DNA of 64,000 nt from contig NZ_JPOQ01000031.1 in NCBI RefSeq assembly GCF_000735045.1, positions 42,285 through 106,284 of the forward strand, read 5' to 3'. Both the position numbers and the translations under genes were made by a program. The DNA comes from Ferrovum myxofaciens. GTDB lineage: Bacteria; Pseudomonadota; Gammaproteobacteria; Burkholderiales; Ferrovaceae. Shown one piece after another: positions 27,332 to 38,446 of the stretch (its first letter is position 1; every line of letters starts with the position of its first letter). Under the pieces are notes generated by a model that had not been told where the DNA came from, did not search any database, and was given only the letters and a program-made list of their open reading frames with translations.

Positions 27332-28399
27332 GTGCTGAAAAATGATACCTTCCTGCGTGCGCTCTTGCGTGAACCCGTTCCCTATACACCGCTTTGGATC
27401 ATGCGCCAGGCTGGTCGCTATTTGCCCGAATACAATGCGACGCGGGCCCGGGCCGGTAGTTTTCTCAAGTTGTGCAAATCGCCGGACCTGGCCACAGAAG
27501 TAACCTTGCAGCCCTTGGCCCGGTATGCCTTGGATGCGGCCATTCTTTTTTCCGATATTTTGACCGTGCCGGATGCCATGGGTCTGGGGCTTTATTTTGC
27601 AGAAGGAGAAGGACCCAAATTCGAACGTCCCATCCGTGATGAATGGGAAGTTCGAAATTTGAGTGTGCCCGATCCTACTGTGAACCTGCGTTACGTTCTG
27701 GATGGGGTATCTCAGATTCGCAAGGCATTGGCGGGTTCGGTGCCCCTCATTGGTTTTTCAGGCAGTCCCTTTACCCTGGCATGCTACATGGTGGAAGGAG
27801 GCGGGTCGGAGGATTTCCGTCATATCAAGGGGATGCTCTATCGCCGTCCGGATTTGTTGCATCGCATTCTGGAAGTGACCACCGAAGCGGTCATTCAGTA
27901 TTTGAATGCCCAGATTGAAGCGGGGGCTCAGGCAGTCATGGTGTTCGATACTTGGGGGGGAACACTGACTCCGAAGGCATATCAGGAATTTTCACTGCAC
28001 TATCTGTCTGTGATCGCTGCCGGGTTGACCAAACAGGCAGAAGGGCGCCGAGTGCCCAGCATCGTCTTTACCAAGGGTGGAGGATTGTGGCTTGAATCCA
28101 TTGCCGACGCGGGCTACGATGCGGTGGGGTTGGACTGGACCATAGACATGGGTGAGGCCCGGCGCCGTATCGGTCACAAGGTCGCGTTGCAGGGTAATCT
28201 GGATCCGATGGTTTTGTTTGGGACGCCCGAGTGCATTCGCTCGGAGGTGGGAAGAGTATTGACGGAATTTGGTCCGGGATCTGGTCATGTTTTCAATCTT
28301 GGCCATGGCATTACGCGCTTTACCGACCCGGATCAGGTGACGGTATTAGTGGATGCGGTGCATGAACTGAGCCGTCGACAAGGCGTCGCTATTGCCTGA
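27332..28399 (+). CDS. hemE: Uroporphyrinogen decarboxylase
   Basis: Decarboxylates uroporphyrinogen III to coproporphyrinogen III; 355 residues. N-terminal signature [15 protein letters not shown] and the later [19 protein letters not shown] are diagnostic. The start is GTG 27332 with GAGG seven bases upstream. It ends at a strong hairpin (28407-28437). Confidence 0.97.
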   Translation: MLKNDTFLRALLREPVPYTPLWIMRQAGRYLPEYNATRARAGSFLKLCKSPDLATEVTLQPLARYALDAAILFSDILTVPDAMGLGLYFAEGEGPKFERPIRDEWEVRNLSVPDPTVNLRYVLDGVSQIRKALAGSVPLIGFSGSPFTLACYMVEGGGSEDFRHIKGMLYRRPDLLHRILEVTTEAVIQYLNAQIEAGAQAVMVFDTWGGTLTPKAYQEFSLHYLSVIAAGLTKQAEGRRVPSIVFTKGGGLWLESIADAGYDAVGLDWTIDMGEARRRIGHKVALQGNLDPMVLFGTPECIRSEVGRVLTEFGPGSGHVFNLGHGITRFTDPDQVTVLVDAVHELSRRQGVAIA

Positions 28400-28406
28400 C
28401 AAATAA

Positions 28407-28437
28407 GGAAAAAACCAGATTATTCATGGTTTTTTCC
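28407..28437 (+). terminator. Hairpin terminator after hemE
   Basis: Perfect 11-bp inverted repeat GGAAAAAACCA / TGGTTTTTTCC with a 9-base loop, beginning 7 bases after the hemE stop. The T-rich right arm can act as the U tract for readthrough from hemE. Confidence 0.7.
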
Positions 28438-28443
28438 CCAGTG

Positions 28444-28452
28444 TTATGCACA
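28444..28452 (+). promoter_or_regulatory. DnaA box 1 (TTATGCACA)
   Basis: Exact match to the DnaA consensus TTATNCACA, in the hemE-priA gap just downstream of the hemE hairpin and about 177 bases before a second exact box. Confidence 0.6.
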
Positions 28453-28517
28453 GAGTGGGATCGATGGACGATAATCCTCATGAATTATGGGTGTCCTTGA
28501 TAAATGTAAGTTAACAA

Positions 28518-28541
28518 CATGATTTATATGAATAAATCATG
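28518..28541. repeat. AT-rich 10-bp inverted repeat
   Basis: CATGATTTAT and ATAAATCATG, perfect arms with a 4-base centre, between the two DnaA boxes. It has the size and symmetry of a dimeric regulator site; no regulator could be named. Confidence 0.55.
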
Positions 28542-28585
28542 GTTAGTCGAGGTTGGGCAAGGTGATTTTTGACGGATTTAAAATC

Positions 28586-28615
28586 TTGACAAGTATCAAA
28601 CTTCCAACTTATAAA
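28586..28615 (+). promoter_or_regulatory. priA promoter
   Basis: TTGACA at 28586-28591 and TATAAA at 28610-28615, spacer 18 bp (or TTATAA with 17). Transcription would start near 28621, that is at the first base of DnaA box 2. Confidence 0.65.
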
Positions 28616-28620
28616 CAAAG

Positions 28621-28629
28621 TTATCCACA
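28621..28629 (+). promoter_or_regulatory. DnaA box 2 (TTATCCACA)
   Basis: Exact strong-consensus DnaA box at the predicted transcription start of priA, 28 bases before its ATG. A DnaA molecule here would lie where RNA polymerase initiates. Confidence 0.65.
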
Positions 28630-28656
28630 GATGGACCGCGTCCCTTCTGCCCATTC

Positions 28657-30645
28657 ATGGATCTCCAGAGCCCCGTGATCGTCGAAGTTCTGCTTGATCT
28701 GCCTTTACCTCGCGGGTTTGATTATCATGCCGCTCTGGCGACAGAGGAGGACGTGGGGCGGCGGGTCAAGGTTCCGTGGGGCACCGGGCAAAAAGTTGGC
28801 GTAATTCGAGCCCTCAAACACACCTCCACCTACCCCGCGGACAAAATCAAGGAAGTTTTGGAGATTTGGCGGGATGTTCCGCCACTGAATGCTCGTGATT
28901 GGCAGTTGCTGGAATTCTGTAGTTCCTATTATCACTACCCTTTAGGGCAAACGGTGCTGGCCATGTTGCCCCCTGCCCTGCGTCGAGTGGGTGGCTGGCA
29001 GCCTCCGCGCCGAGTACGTCAACCCCGGAAATATCCGTCTCAGAGTTCGGCACCGCCACTTAATGAGGCACAACGGAGCGTGGTGCAGGCGATTCTTCAG
29101 CAACCGAACTTTGCTGTGCACCTGATCCATGGGGTGACCGGGAGCGGCAAGACCGAGGTGTATTTTTCTCTGATCGAAAAGGTATTGGAGCGCGGACGAC
29201 AGGTTCTCTTGCTGGTTCCGGAAATCAACCTGACTCCCCAACTGGAACAACGTCTGGCACGTCGTTGGCCTAAGCTGAACTGGATCAGTCTGCACAGTGG
29301 GGTCAGTGAGAAGGAACGGGCGCGGCGTTGGTTGACGGCCCAGACCGGTGCCGCACGTTTGGTATTGGGCACACGCCTGGCAGTTTTTACGCCTCTGCCC
29401 GAGTTGGGATTGATCGTGGTGGACGAAGAACATGAGGCCTCTTTCAAACAGCAGGATGGATTGCGCTATTCCGCACGGGACTTGGCCATTGTCCGTGCTC
29501 GCCAGGGAGAATTCCCGATTATTCTGGGGTCTGCAACGCCTACCTTGGAAAGTTGGCATAACGCCCGTACAGGACGGTATCAACTGCACCATTTGAGAGA
29601 GCGGGCCGTACCCGGCGCTTGTTTGCCCCAACTGACTTTGGCACCCACGATGCAGGAAGGGCTTCCTCACTGGGCGACCGTCTTGCACGAAACATTGAGC
29701 CGTGGGGAACAGGTGCTGGTGTTCATCAACCGGCGCGGTTATGCCCCTGTTCTGTATTGCCCCAACTGTGGCTGGCAGGCGGCTTGTCCCCGCTGCAGTG
29801 TGCGACTGGTGGTACATCGGCGGACCCGACAGTTGCGTTGTCATCACTGCGGTCTGGAGCAAGTTCTGCACGAATCTTGCCCATCCTGCGGGAATGTCCA
29901 CATGGAAACCCGTGGAGAAGGGACGCAGCAGGTAGAAGAACGTCTGCGCAACTATTGCCCCTCAGCCCGTCTCCTGCGTCTGGACAGCGACAGTTTGGCC
30001 CTTAAGGGCAGTTGGGAAAGGGCGAGGGAACAAATTTTGGACCATCAGGTGGATATTCTGGTGGGAACCCAGTTATTGGTCAAAGGACACGATTTTCCTG
30101 ATTTGTCCTTGGTGGTGGTACTGAATGCCGACCAATCGCTCTTCAGCAGTGATTTTCGTGCCTCAGAACGGCTTTATGCCCAACTACTTCAGGTGGCCGG
30201 ACGGGCCGGACGGGCAGAAAAGGCGGGGCAGGTGTGGATTGAAACGGATTATCCCGGACACCCCGTACTGTTGGCGCTGATGCAGCACGAAACAGAAAAC
30301 TTTCTGGACCAGGAATTGGCCCTGCGGCGTCAGATGGGATGGCCACCTTTTAATTATCTGGCCATACTTCGGGCAGAAGCACGGGACGTGGGCAAGGTCA
30401 CTGTCTTTCTGGAGGAGGCGCGGCAGAAAGCCTTGACCCGTGGAGGAGAAGGGATCTGTATTTTCGATCCGGTTCCCTCCACTTTGGCGCGCAAGGCGGG
30501 CTTCCACCGTTGGCAATTACTCGTTCAGGGTGCGCATCGTGCTTCCCTGCAAGTTTTTCTGGCCAGTTGGGTGGATGAGTTACGTGCCTTGCGTTCGGGG
30601 CGAAGCATCCACTGGGTGCTCGAAGTCGATCCCTGGGACTGTTAG
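28657..30645 (+). CDS. priA: Primosomal protein N' (replication restart helicase)
   Basis: Superfamily 2 helicase that reloads the replisome at stalled forks; 662 residues, shorter than E. coli PriA (732). N-terminal DNA-binding domain, Walker [10 protein letters not shown], Walker B VVDEEHE, and a complete zinc region with four CxxC-type pairs (CPNCG, CPRC, CHHCG, CPSCG). Its 3' end overlaps the convergent uppP by four bases. The upstream gap holds a promoter and two DnaA boxes. Confidence 0.97.
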   Translation: MDLQSPVIVEVLLDLPLPRGFDYHAALATEEDVGRRVKVPWGTGQKVGVIRALKHTSTYPADKIKEVLEIWRDVPPLNARDWQLLEFCSSYYHYPLGQTVLAMLPPALRRVGGWQPPRRVRQPRKYPSQSSAPPLNEAQRSVVQAILQQPNFAVHLIHGVTGSGKTEVYFSLIEKVLERGRQVLLLVPEINLTPQLEQRLARRWPKLNWISLHSGVSEKERARRWLTAQTGAARLVLGTRLAVFTPLPELGLIVVDEEHEASFKQQDGLRYSARDLAIVRARQGEFPIILGSATPTLESWHNARTGRYQLHHLRERAVPGACLPQLTLAPTMQEGLPHWATVLHETLSRGEQVLVFINRRGYAPVLYCPNCGWQAACPRCSVRLVVHRRTRQLRCHHCGLEQVLHESCPSCGNVHMETRGEGTQQVEERLRNYCPSARLLRLDSDSLALKGSWERAREQILDHQVDILVGTQLLVKGHDFPDLSLVVVLNADQSLFSSDFRASERLYAQLLQVAGRAGRAEKAGQVWIETDYPGHPVLLALMQHETENFLDQELALRRQMGWPPFNYLAILRAEARDVGKVTVFLEEARQKALTRGGEGICIFDPVPSTLARKAGFHRWQLLVQGAHRASLQVFLASWVDELRALRSGRSIHWVLEVDPWDC

Positions 30646-31463
30646 TCGGTCCACTGCACCCAACCAAAGGCATGAGTGAGCAGGATGAGCAGGCCAAACA
30701 GGATTCGGTAATAGGCAAAACCGGTGAAATTATGCTGACTGACGAAACGGAGAAGGGCGCGCACTGTCATGAAAGCAAATATGAAAGAGAACAAGCTGCC
30801 GACCAGAAACATGCCCAGATCACTGGCATGAAAAAGATGACGGTACTTAACCAGTTCGTAAACGGTGGCTGCGCTCAGGGTGGGAATGGCAAGAAAAAAG
30901 GAAAACTCTGTGGCAGCTGTGCGGGATAGGCCAAAGAATAGTCCGCCCATGATAGTGGCTCCAGAACGGGAAGTGCCGGGGATCAGGGCAAAGGACTGAC
31001 AAAGTCCGATTTTAAGGGCAATCCGCCAGTCCATATCGTCCACGGTGGTGATGCGTATCGGTTGGTGACGACGTTCCACCCAAAAAATGACAAAGGCACC
31101 CAGAATGAAGGCCAGTGCCACGGGTAAAGGAGCAAACAGATGCGCTTTGATGGATTTGGCGAACAATAAACCCAAAACTGCTGCCGGAAGAAAGGCCAGC
31201 AGCAGGTTGAGGGTAAAGCGTTGAGCTGCGCGATCCCTGGGCAATCCCAGGACCACACGCCCAATCTTTGCCCGATACTCCCAGCAAATGGCCAGGATGG
31301 CGGCAAACTGGATGACGATTTCAAAAACCTTGCCTTTTTCGTCATTGAAGTGCAACAGACTGCCCACCAGTATCAGATGTCCAGTGCTGGAAACCGGCAG
31401 GAATTCCGTCAGTCCTTCCACCACGCCCAGAATGGCCGCTTTGACAAGTAACAGGACATCCAT
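30642..31463 (-). CDS. uppP: Undecaprenyl-diphosphatase
   Basis: Membrane phosphatase recycling the lipid carrier of peptidoglycan and LPS synthesis (BacA family), 273 residues. The two catalytic loops are [18 protein letters not shown] near the N-terminus and [15 protein letters not shown] in the middle. About eight membrane segments. It follows thiC on the same strand by three bases. Confidence 0.96.
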   Translation of the reverse strand: MDVLLLVKAAILGVVEGLTEFLPVSSTGHLILVGSLLHFNDEKGKVFEIVIQFAAILAICWEYRAKIGRVVLGLPRDRAAQRFTLNLLLAFLPAAVLGLLFAKSIKAHLFAPLPVALAFILGAFVIFWVERRHQPIRITTVDDMDWRIALKIGLCQSFALIPGTSRSGATIMGGLFFGLSRTAATEFSFFLAIPTLSAATVYELVKYRHLFHASDLGMFLVGSLFSFIFAFMTVRALLRFVSQHNFTGFAYYRILFGLLILLTHAFGWVQWTD

Positions 31464-31466
31464 GGG

Positions 31467-33395
<1,929 letters not shown>

Positions 33396-33458
33396 TTAAC
33401 AAGGGAAGTGTACCAGATGGACAGGGTTAGCCCGGTTCCAACACGCTCAAGGGGTGGA

Positions 33459-34025
33459 TTATGGAGGGTCCAGAGGAAAGTATTGAACGTCGACGATATC
33501 GAGGGTACGCGCCCCTGCCGGACTCATGAACCGGACCGTGTCGCCGGTACGTTGTTTGAGCAAGGCACGGGCCAGAGGTGAAATCCAGCTGATGTGACCG
33601 CATCCAGGATCGGTTTCATCTCGACCGATGATGGTATAGACATGAGTTTGATCGCCCTCTTCCACGGTCACCTGTGCTCCGAAAAAAATTTGGTCATTTC
33701 CGGACTGCAAGGTGGGATCGACCACTTGGGCGATTTCCAGCCGTTTGGTGAGAAAGCGCAGGCGCCGGTCAATTTCGCGCAGGCGTCGTTTCCCATAAAT
33801 ATAATCTCCATTTTCCGAACGATCACCGTTGGAAGCCGCCCAAGACACGGTTTCTACGACCTTCGGACGCTCCACGCGTAACAGATGATCCAATTCGGCG
33901 ACCAGTCGGGCATGTCCTCGAGGGGTCAGATAATTGGGCGTGTTAGGTGGCAGGTCCGTACTCGAAGCGGAAAGGTCTTCCTCCTCCTCCTCATTTTCTG
34001 CCTCGCGTACAAAGGCTTTGCTCAT
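33459..34025 (-). CDS. greB: Transcription elongation factor GreB
   Basis: Rescues backtracked RNA polymerase by stimulating transcript cleavage; 188 residues. After an acidic N-terminal tail (EEEEED) the coiled-coil domain carries NGDRSENGDYIYGKRRLREIDRR, the GreB-type form, and the C-terminal FKBP-like domain ends in DIVDVQYF. The acidic tail of about 25 residues is longer than usual. Confidence 0.93.
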   Translation of the reverse strand: MSKAFVREAENEEEEEDLSASSTDLPPNTPNYLTPRGHARLVAELDHLLRVERPKVVETVSWAASNGDRSENGDYIYGKRRLREIDRRLRFLTKRLEIAQVVDPTLQSGNDQIFFGAQVTVEEGDQTHVYTIIGRDETDPGCGHISWISPLARALLKQRTGDTVRFMSPAGARTLDIVDVQYFPLDPP

Positions 34026-34028
34026 CGT

Positions 34029-34682
34029 TCAAAATTCGAAGAGAGGTGTTTGTGCTGCATGGTGAAGAGAGGGAACCCAGGTTTCAAAAAGTGATTCTTC
34101 CCGCAGTGTTCCATTCGGCAGACGCATCCAGCGTCGTACGGTCATGATGGGCGCATGGCCGACGATGGCAAGAGCGCATCCTCCGGCTGCCAAAACGTCG
34201 AGAAATGCCGGAGGTAGGTAAGGGACGGAACCGGTGAGCAGAATGGTGTCCCAGACGGATTCTGGACGCCAACCCTGGGCGGCATCGCCCACTTCCACGG
34301 TGACATTGTGAATTCCGGCATTTTGCAGGCGTTGGCGAGCCTGAGTGGCCAGAGTCGGGTGAATTTCCACCGAGGTGACGGTGGCGGCGCGCTTGCCCAG
34401 TAGGGCAGCCACATATCCGCTACCCGTTCCTACATGAAGGACGCGGTCTGATTTCTTGAGGCGCAATTCTTGAATCAGGCGAGCCTCCAATTTGGGTGAA
34501 AGCATGAATTCCCCATGATCCAGAGGAAGTTCCATGTCGACGAAAGCCAATTCTCGCTGGGTGGCCGGAACAAATTCCTCACGACGAACCTGATAGAGTA
34601 GATCGAGCACTTCGATATTCAGGACATCCCAAGGGCGGATCTGTTGTTCGACCATATTGAAGCGAGCCTGTTCAAGATTCAT
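34029..34682 (-). CDS. PCMT-family protein-L-isoaspartate methyltransferase
   Basis: SAM-dependent methyltransferase of the protein-L-isoaspartate O-methyltransferase family, 217 residues. N-terminal ARFNMVEQQIRPWDV is the form seen in the proteobacterial paralogue commonly found near tolC, and motif I is HVGTGSGYVAALL around residue 81. Whether it repairs isoaspartate or modifies another substrate is unknown. Three bases upstream of greB on the same strand. Confidence 0.85.
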   Translation of the reverse strand: MNLEQARFNMVEQQIRPWDVLNIEVLDLLYQVRREEFVPATQRELAFVDMELPLDHGEFMLSPKLEARLIQELRLKKSDRVLHVGTGSGYVAALLGKRAATVTSVEIHPTLATQARQRLQNAGIHNVTVEVGDAAQGWRPESVWDTILLTGSVPYLPPAFLDVLAAGGCALAIVGHAPIMTVRRWMRLPNGTLREESLFETWVPSLHHAAQTPLFEF

Positions 34683-34873
34683 TGAGTGCCTCCGGGAGGA
34701 ATGAAATATCTTTTTGTCAATCCGCTATTGTAGCAAAATCAGGGGGGGAATCGTCTTTGGTTGCGGGTGCAGAGGCGGGTAATTCATTCGGGTGGCCGGA
34801 ATTTCCAGGAACTCCTGTCCAGGTCCGAGGTCCCAAGGCATATTGGATGAATTTGAAATGGGCAGAGGGCGCT

Positions 34874-35410
34874 ATGAAGGTCATGACGGTACTGTTCATG
34901 CTGTTGATTTTGGTCCTGTGGGTGATGCGCTCGGCCAATGCCTCGGAACTCCCCAGTGTGGGGCAGAAGGCCCCAGAGTTCAGCATAATGGATCAGAATG
35001 GAACACTGCAAAAATTATCTGATTATCAGGGAAAGTGGCTGGTTCTCTACTTTTACCCGAAAGACGAGACTCCGGGGTGTACCACGGAGGCCTGTGCCTA
35101 TCGGGATGACATTCACAAAATCCAGACGTTGGGGGCGGCGGTGGTGGGAGTGAGTATCGACGACGCCAGCAGCCATGCTGAATTTGCGGACAAACACCAT
35201 CTTCCTTTTCCGTTATTGGCCGATAAGGAAGGGACGGTGTCAAAAAGTTACGGATCAGAACGTACCCTGCTGGGCTACAAATTGGCCCGTCGTAATACCT
35301 TCATCATCGATCCCGCAGGCCGTATCGCCAAAGTTTATGTGGATGTAGATGCTGGAGAGAATCCTCAGGAAGTCATAGCAGAGTTGCGTCGTTTGCAGTC
35401 AATGCACTAA
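34874..35410 (+). CDS. bcp: Exported peroxiredoxin, BCP type
   Basis: Thiol peroxidase reducing hydroperoxides. The catalytic motif is TPGCTTEACAYRD, with the peroxidatic Cys in GCT and a second Cys five residues on, as in BCP/PrxQ. ATG 34874 with AGAGGG upstream is chosen; it gives a signal peptide (VLFMLLILVLWVMRSANA) and thus a periplasmic enzyme of about 155 residues. The open frame extends further upstream to ATG 34682, but this part looks non-coding. Its end overlaps waaA by 12 bases, convergent. Confidence 0.9.
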   Translation: MKVMTVLFMLLILVLWVMRSANASELPSVGQKAPEFSIMDQNGTLQKLSDYQGKWLVLYFYPKDETPGCTTEACAYRDDIHKIQTLGAAVVGVSIDDASSHAEFADKHHLPFPLLADKEGTVSKSYGSERTLLGYKLARRNTFIIDPAGRIAKVYVDVDAGENPQEVIAELRRLQSMH

Positions 35411-36652
35411 CTCGCGGACCAGGTCCAGCAAGGTAGCGGTGGCCCCCCGGTTCCGCTCGACAAAGCACCGTCCTTGCTCACCCATGGAGTGACAAAGCGT
35501 TGGGTTCTCAAGAAATTCTTTGATCAGAAGAGGCAATTCATCCAAATTGGAAAATTGCCGAGCAGCGCCGCATTCCACTGCGGCAGTGCTGGCCTCGGCA
35601 AAATTGAAGGTGTATGGACCCAGCAGGACGGGGCATCCAACGCTGAGGGCTTCAAGGAGATTCTGCCCCCCCAGAGGGAGCAGGGTGCCGCCCATGAGCG
35701 CATATTGGGCCAGACGATACCAGGCATACATTTCACCCATGCTGTCCCCGAGGAGAACCGTGGTCTCGGCAGAGAGGGGGCGCTGCGCCGAGCGCCGCTG
35801 GTAGGGAATATGCCTCGCTTCAAGCAAGGCAGCCACCGCGTCGAATCGTTGCGGGTGTCGGGGAACCAGCACCAGCAGATGGGGCGGAGTGAGTAGGGAA
35901 CCGAGATGTTTCAGCAGGAGGCTTTCTTCTCCTTCACGGGTACTGGCTGCGATCCAGACCGTCCGGTTTTCTCCGATCATCTGACGGATTGGTTGAAAAC
36001 TTGCATGATGTTCGCAGGGCAGGGGCGCATCGAACTTGAGATTACCCATGAGTTTCACCCGAGGGGCGCCCAGAGCTTCAAAGCGCTGGGCATCGGCGTG
36101 GGACTGGGCCGCAATGAGCGACAGTTGACCGAGGAGGGTGCGTGTCAGGGTCGGGACAAGGGCATAACGTCGTGCCGAACGTTCTGACAGTCGGGCATTG
36201 GCCAGAATCAGAGGAATATGATGGTGGTGGCACTCATGGATCAGGCGGGGCCAGAGTTCCGTTTCCAGAAGAAAGCCCAAAGTGGGTTTGAAGGTCTCTA
36301 AAAAACGCCCTACGGCGCCCGGCAGGTCGTAGGGTAGATAGACCCGTTGAATTCCCGGAGGGGCTTCATCGAGCGCCGTTTCTCGACCGGTGGGCGTGGT
36401 ATGGGTCAACAGGAAGGCGTGGTTCGGGTATTGCTCGGCCAGGGATCGGAGGAGCGGCAAGGCAGCACGGGTTTCCCCCACCGACACGGCATGGAGCCAG
36501 ATCAGAGGGCGAGATTCGGAGATAGGGTAGTGGCCAAGGCGCTCGAGCCAATGGAGGCGATAGCCGGGCTGTTGTCGACCACGCCACCAGAGACGGAGAA
36601 AAAACAGGGGCAGGATCAAGCGGGTCAACTGGGTGTACCAGAATAAATTCAT
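35399..36652 (-). CDS. waaA: 3-deoxy-D-manno-octulosonic acid transferase
   Basis: Adds Kdo to lipid A; membrane-anchored GT30 glycosyltransferase, 417 residues (E. coli 425). N-terminal helix followed by GHYPISESRPLIWLHAVSVGETRA, with the catalytic Glu in SVGE; the C-terminal half has GGTLLPLGGQNLLEAL. ATG 36652 overlaps the waaC stop (ATGA); the frame is open 16 codons further but those lie inside waaC. Confidence 0.96.
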   Translation of the reverse strand: MNLFWYTQLTRLILPLFFLRLWWRGRQQPGYRLHWLERLGHYPISESRPLIWLHAVSVGETRAALPLLRSLAEQYPNHAFLLTHTTPTGRETALDEAPPGIQRVYLPYDLPGAVGRFLETFKPTLGFLLETELWPRLIHECHHHHIPLILANARLSERSARRYALVPTLTRTLLGQLSLIAAQSHADAQRFEALGAPRVKLMGNLKFDAPLPCEHHASFQPIRQMIGENRTVWIAASTREGEESLLLKHLGSLLTPPHLLVLVPRHPQRFDAVAALLEARHIPYQRRSAQRPLSAETTVLLGDSMGEMYAWYRLAQYALMGGTLLPLGGQNLLEALSVGCPVLLGPYTFNFAEASTAAVECGAARQFSNLDELPLLIKEFLENPTLCHSMGEQGRCFVERNRGATATLLDLVRELVH

Positions 36653-37605
36653 GGCAACAACCGCTCCAAGGCAGAGAGGACTTCCGGTACTTCCGGGCAT
36701 AAACCTTTTCCGCCCAGATTCACGGCCAGCATACTACCGAATACCCCTGTGGCTTGCGGGTCGGTGGCGGTGTACAGGGCCACCACCGGTCGGTGGAGCG
36801 CGGTGGCCAAATGGGAGAGACCCGTATCCACGCCCACCACAGCCTGGGCATGGGCCAATAGGCCAGCCAGAGCGGTCAGATCCAGCGTTGCCAGGGCCTG
36901 TGCGCCCACGATTTGGTTTGCCAGACGTTGAGCTCGTTCCCGTTCCCGTTCGTTACCGCCTGGGAGCAGGATGGTCAATCCTTGGGCAGAGAGCTGCCGA
37001 CCCAGGGCAATCCAGTGAGTTTCCGGCCATTCCTTGTCACGGCGGCTAGTTCCATGGAGAAAGAGAACATAGGGTATGGCACTCAGGGTGCGTGGGCGAA
37101 CCAGATCAGAACGCAGGCCATAGGTCACTTCTTTTTCCGGGGCGTAGCCCAGGGCAAGACCGGCCAGTGTGCGGTTGCGCTCCACGGCATGAAGATTTCT
37201 GGAAACCCGGAAGTGCTGCTGGTAAAACAGGCTGGCCAAGGGTTCGCGAATGCTGTGACGATCGTATCCCATTCGCAAGGCAGGACTGAAACACCCGACC
37301 AACGCACTTTTGACCAGACCTTGCAGATCCAGGCTGGCATCATGGTTCAGGGCCTCCAAAACCTGGCTCAACCGACGCCATTCGGCATGGGTTGTCGGTG
37401 CGAAAAGAGCGGTACGCCAGCGCCGCAAGGCCACGGGAATCACACGGCGGACTGCTGGATGCAGACGGGGCAATGCTGCGAAGGATTCTTCCACGATCCA
37501 GTCAATGGAAAGGGTGGGACAATGACGAGCCATGTCCGTCACAGCCGGAAAAGCGTGAACCACATCGCCCAGTGAAGAGGTTTTGATGAGAAGGAGATCA
37601 GTCAT
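36649..37605 (-). CDS. waaC: LPS heptosyltransferase I
   Basis: Adds the first heptose to Kdo2-lipid A; GT9, 318 residues. N-terminal LLIKTSSLGDVVHAFPAV contains the catalytic Asp, and the ADP-heptose site shows LLPGGNERER and the late VGVDTGLSHLATAL. It is coupled to waaA by a 4-base overlap. Confidence 0.94.
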   Translation of the reverse strand: MTDLLLIKTSSLGDVVHAFPAVTDMARHCPTLSIDWIVEESFAALPRLHPAVRRVIPVALRRWRTALFAPTTHAEWRRLSQVLEALNHDASLDLQGLVKSALVGCFSPALRMGYDRHSIREPLASLFYQQHFRVSRNLHAVERNRTLAGLALGYAPEKEVTYGLRSDLVRPRTLSAIPYVLFLHGTSRRDKEWPETHWIALGRQLSAQGLTILLPGGNERERERAQRLANQIVGAQALATLDLTALAGLLAHAQAVVGVDTGLSHLATALHRPVVALYTATDPQATGVFGSMLAVNLGGKGLCPEVPEVLSALERLLP

Positions 37606-37666
37606 GCCGCCATTCTAGGGGACCTGACCCTGCTCGGCTAGTCGGAAGTGGAGTAGACTTGCCTCC

Positions 37667-38446
37667 ATGTCACTTTCTGTCATCATCATAGCCAAAAACG
37701 AAGAGGCCGCCCTTGGCGCTTGTTTGGACTCGGTTCTTTGGGCAGAGGAGTGTATTGTTCTGGATGGGGGAAGTCAGGATGGCACGGTGGAACTGGCGCG
37801 CCAACGTGGCGCACGGGTAGAGATTGCAGCGGATTGGCCGGGCTTTGGTCCGCAGAAGAACCGTGCGCTGGCTCTGGCCTGTGGGGACTGGGTGCTTTCA
37901 CTGGACGCGGACGAGCAGGTGTCCCCTGCGCTGAAAGCAGAAATATTGGCTGTTATGGCCAATCCTGAGGCGCTGGATTTGTATCGCATGCCCCGCTCTT
38001 CACGCTACTGTGGGCGTGCCCTCCGCCATGGCGGGTGGTGGCCCGACTATGTGGTGCGTCTCTTTCGCAGAGGCAAGGCCCATTTTTCTGAGGACTGGGT
38101 TCATGAACGGCTGGTTGGAACCGAGGAGGGAAGCATTGGAACCCTGAACAACCCGCTGGAACACGATACTTATGTTGACCTGGAAGAAGCCCTCGACAAG
38201 GCCAACCATTATTCGACGCTGGGCGCCCGTCAAGCCTATGCCAAAGGACGGCGTGCCACCCTGGGCAAGGCTTTGCGGCACGGGTGCTGGGCATTTTTTC
38301 GAACCTTCATTCTGCGCCGCAGTTTTCTGGATGGAGGACAGGGCTTTTTGTTGGCCGTCTCCAATGCCTATGCGACCTTTTACCGTTACGCCAAACTTTG
38401 GTGCCTAGATCAACCGGAGTGCCGGTCTTTTCCTGTGGATCACTGA
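37667..38446 (+). CDS. Family 2 glycosyltransferase (WaaE/KdtX-like)
   Basis: Inverting GT-A glycosyltransferase, 259 residues, probably adding glucose to the LPS inner core given its neighbours waaA, waaC and msbA. N-terminal SVIIIAKNEEAALG, then LDGGSQDGTVELA, and the DXD equivalent LSLDADEQV. The donor and acceptor are inferred only. Convergent with msbA, 7-base overlap. Confidence 0.87.
   Translation: MSLSVIIIAKNEEAALGACLDSVLWAEECIVLDGGSQDGTVELARQRGARVEIAADWPGFGPQKNRALALACGDWVLSLDADEQVSPALKAEILAVMANPEALDLYRMPRSSRYCGRALRHGGWWPDYVVRLFRRGKAHFSEDWVHERLVGTEEGSIGTLNNPLEHDTYVDLEEALDKANHYSTLGARQAYAKGRRATLGKALRHGCWAFFRTFILRRSFLDGGQGFLLAVSNAYATFYRYAKLWCLDQPECRSFPVDH

Noticed and set aside
28400..28656. 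Chromosomal origin (oriC) between hemE and priA
   Set aside because: Only two exact DnaA boxes are present, dnaA is not adjacent, and the atp, gltBD and hemE genes on the left run toward this site, which would be head-on to replication. Promoter control is the better explanation, although skew analysis could change this.
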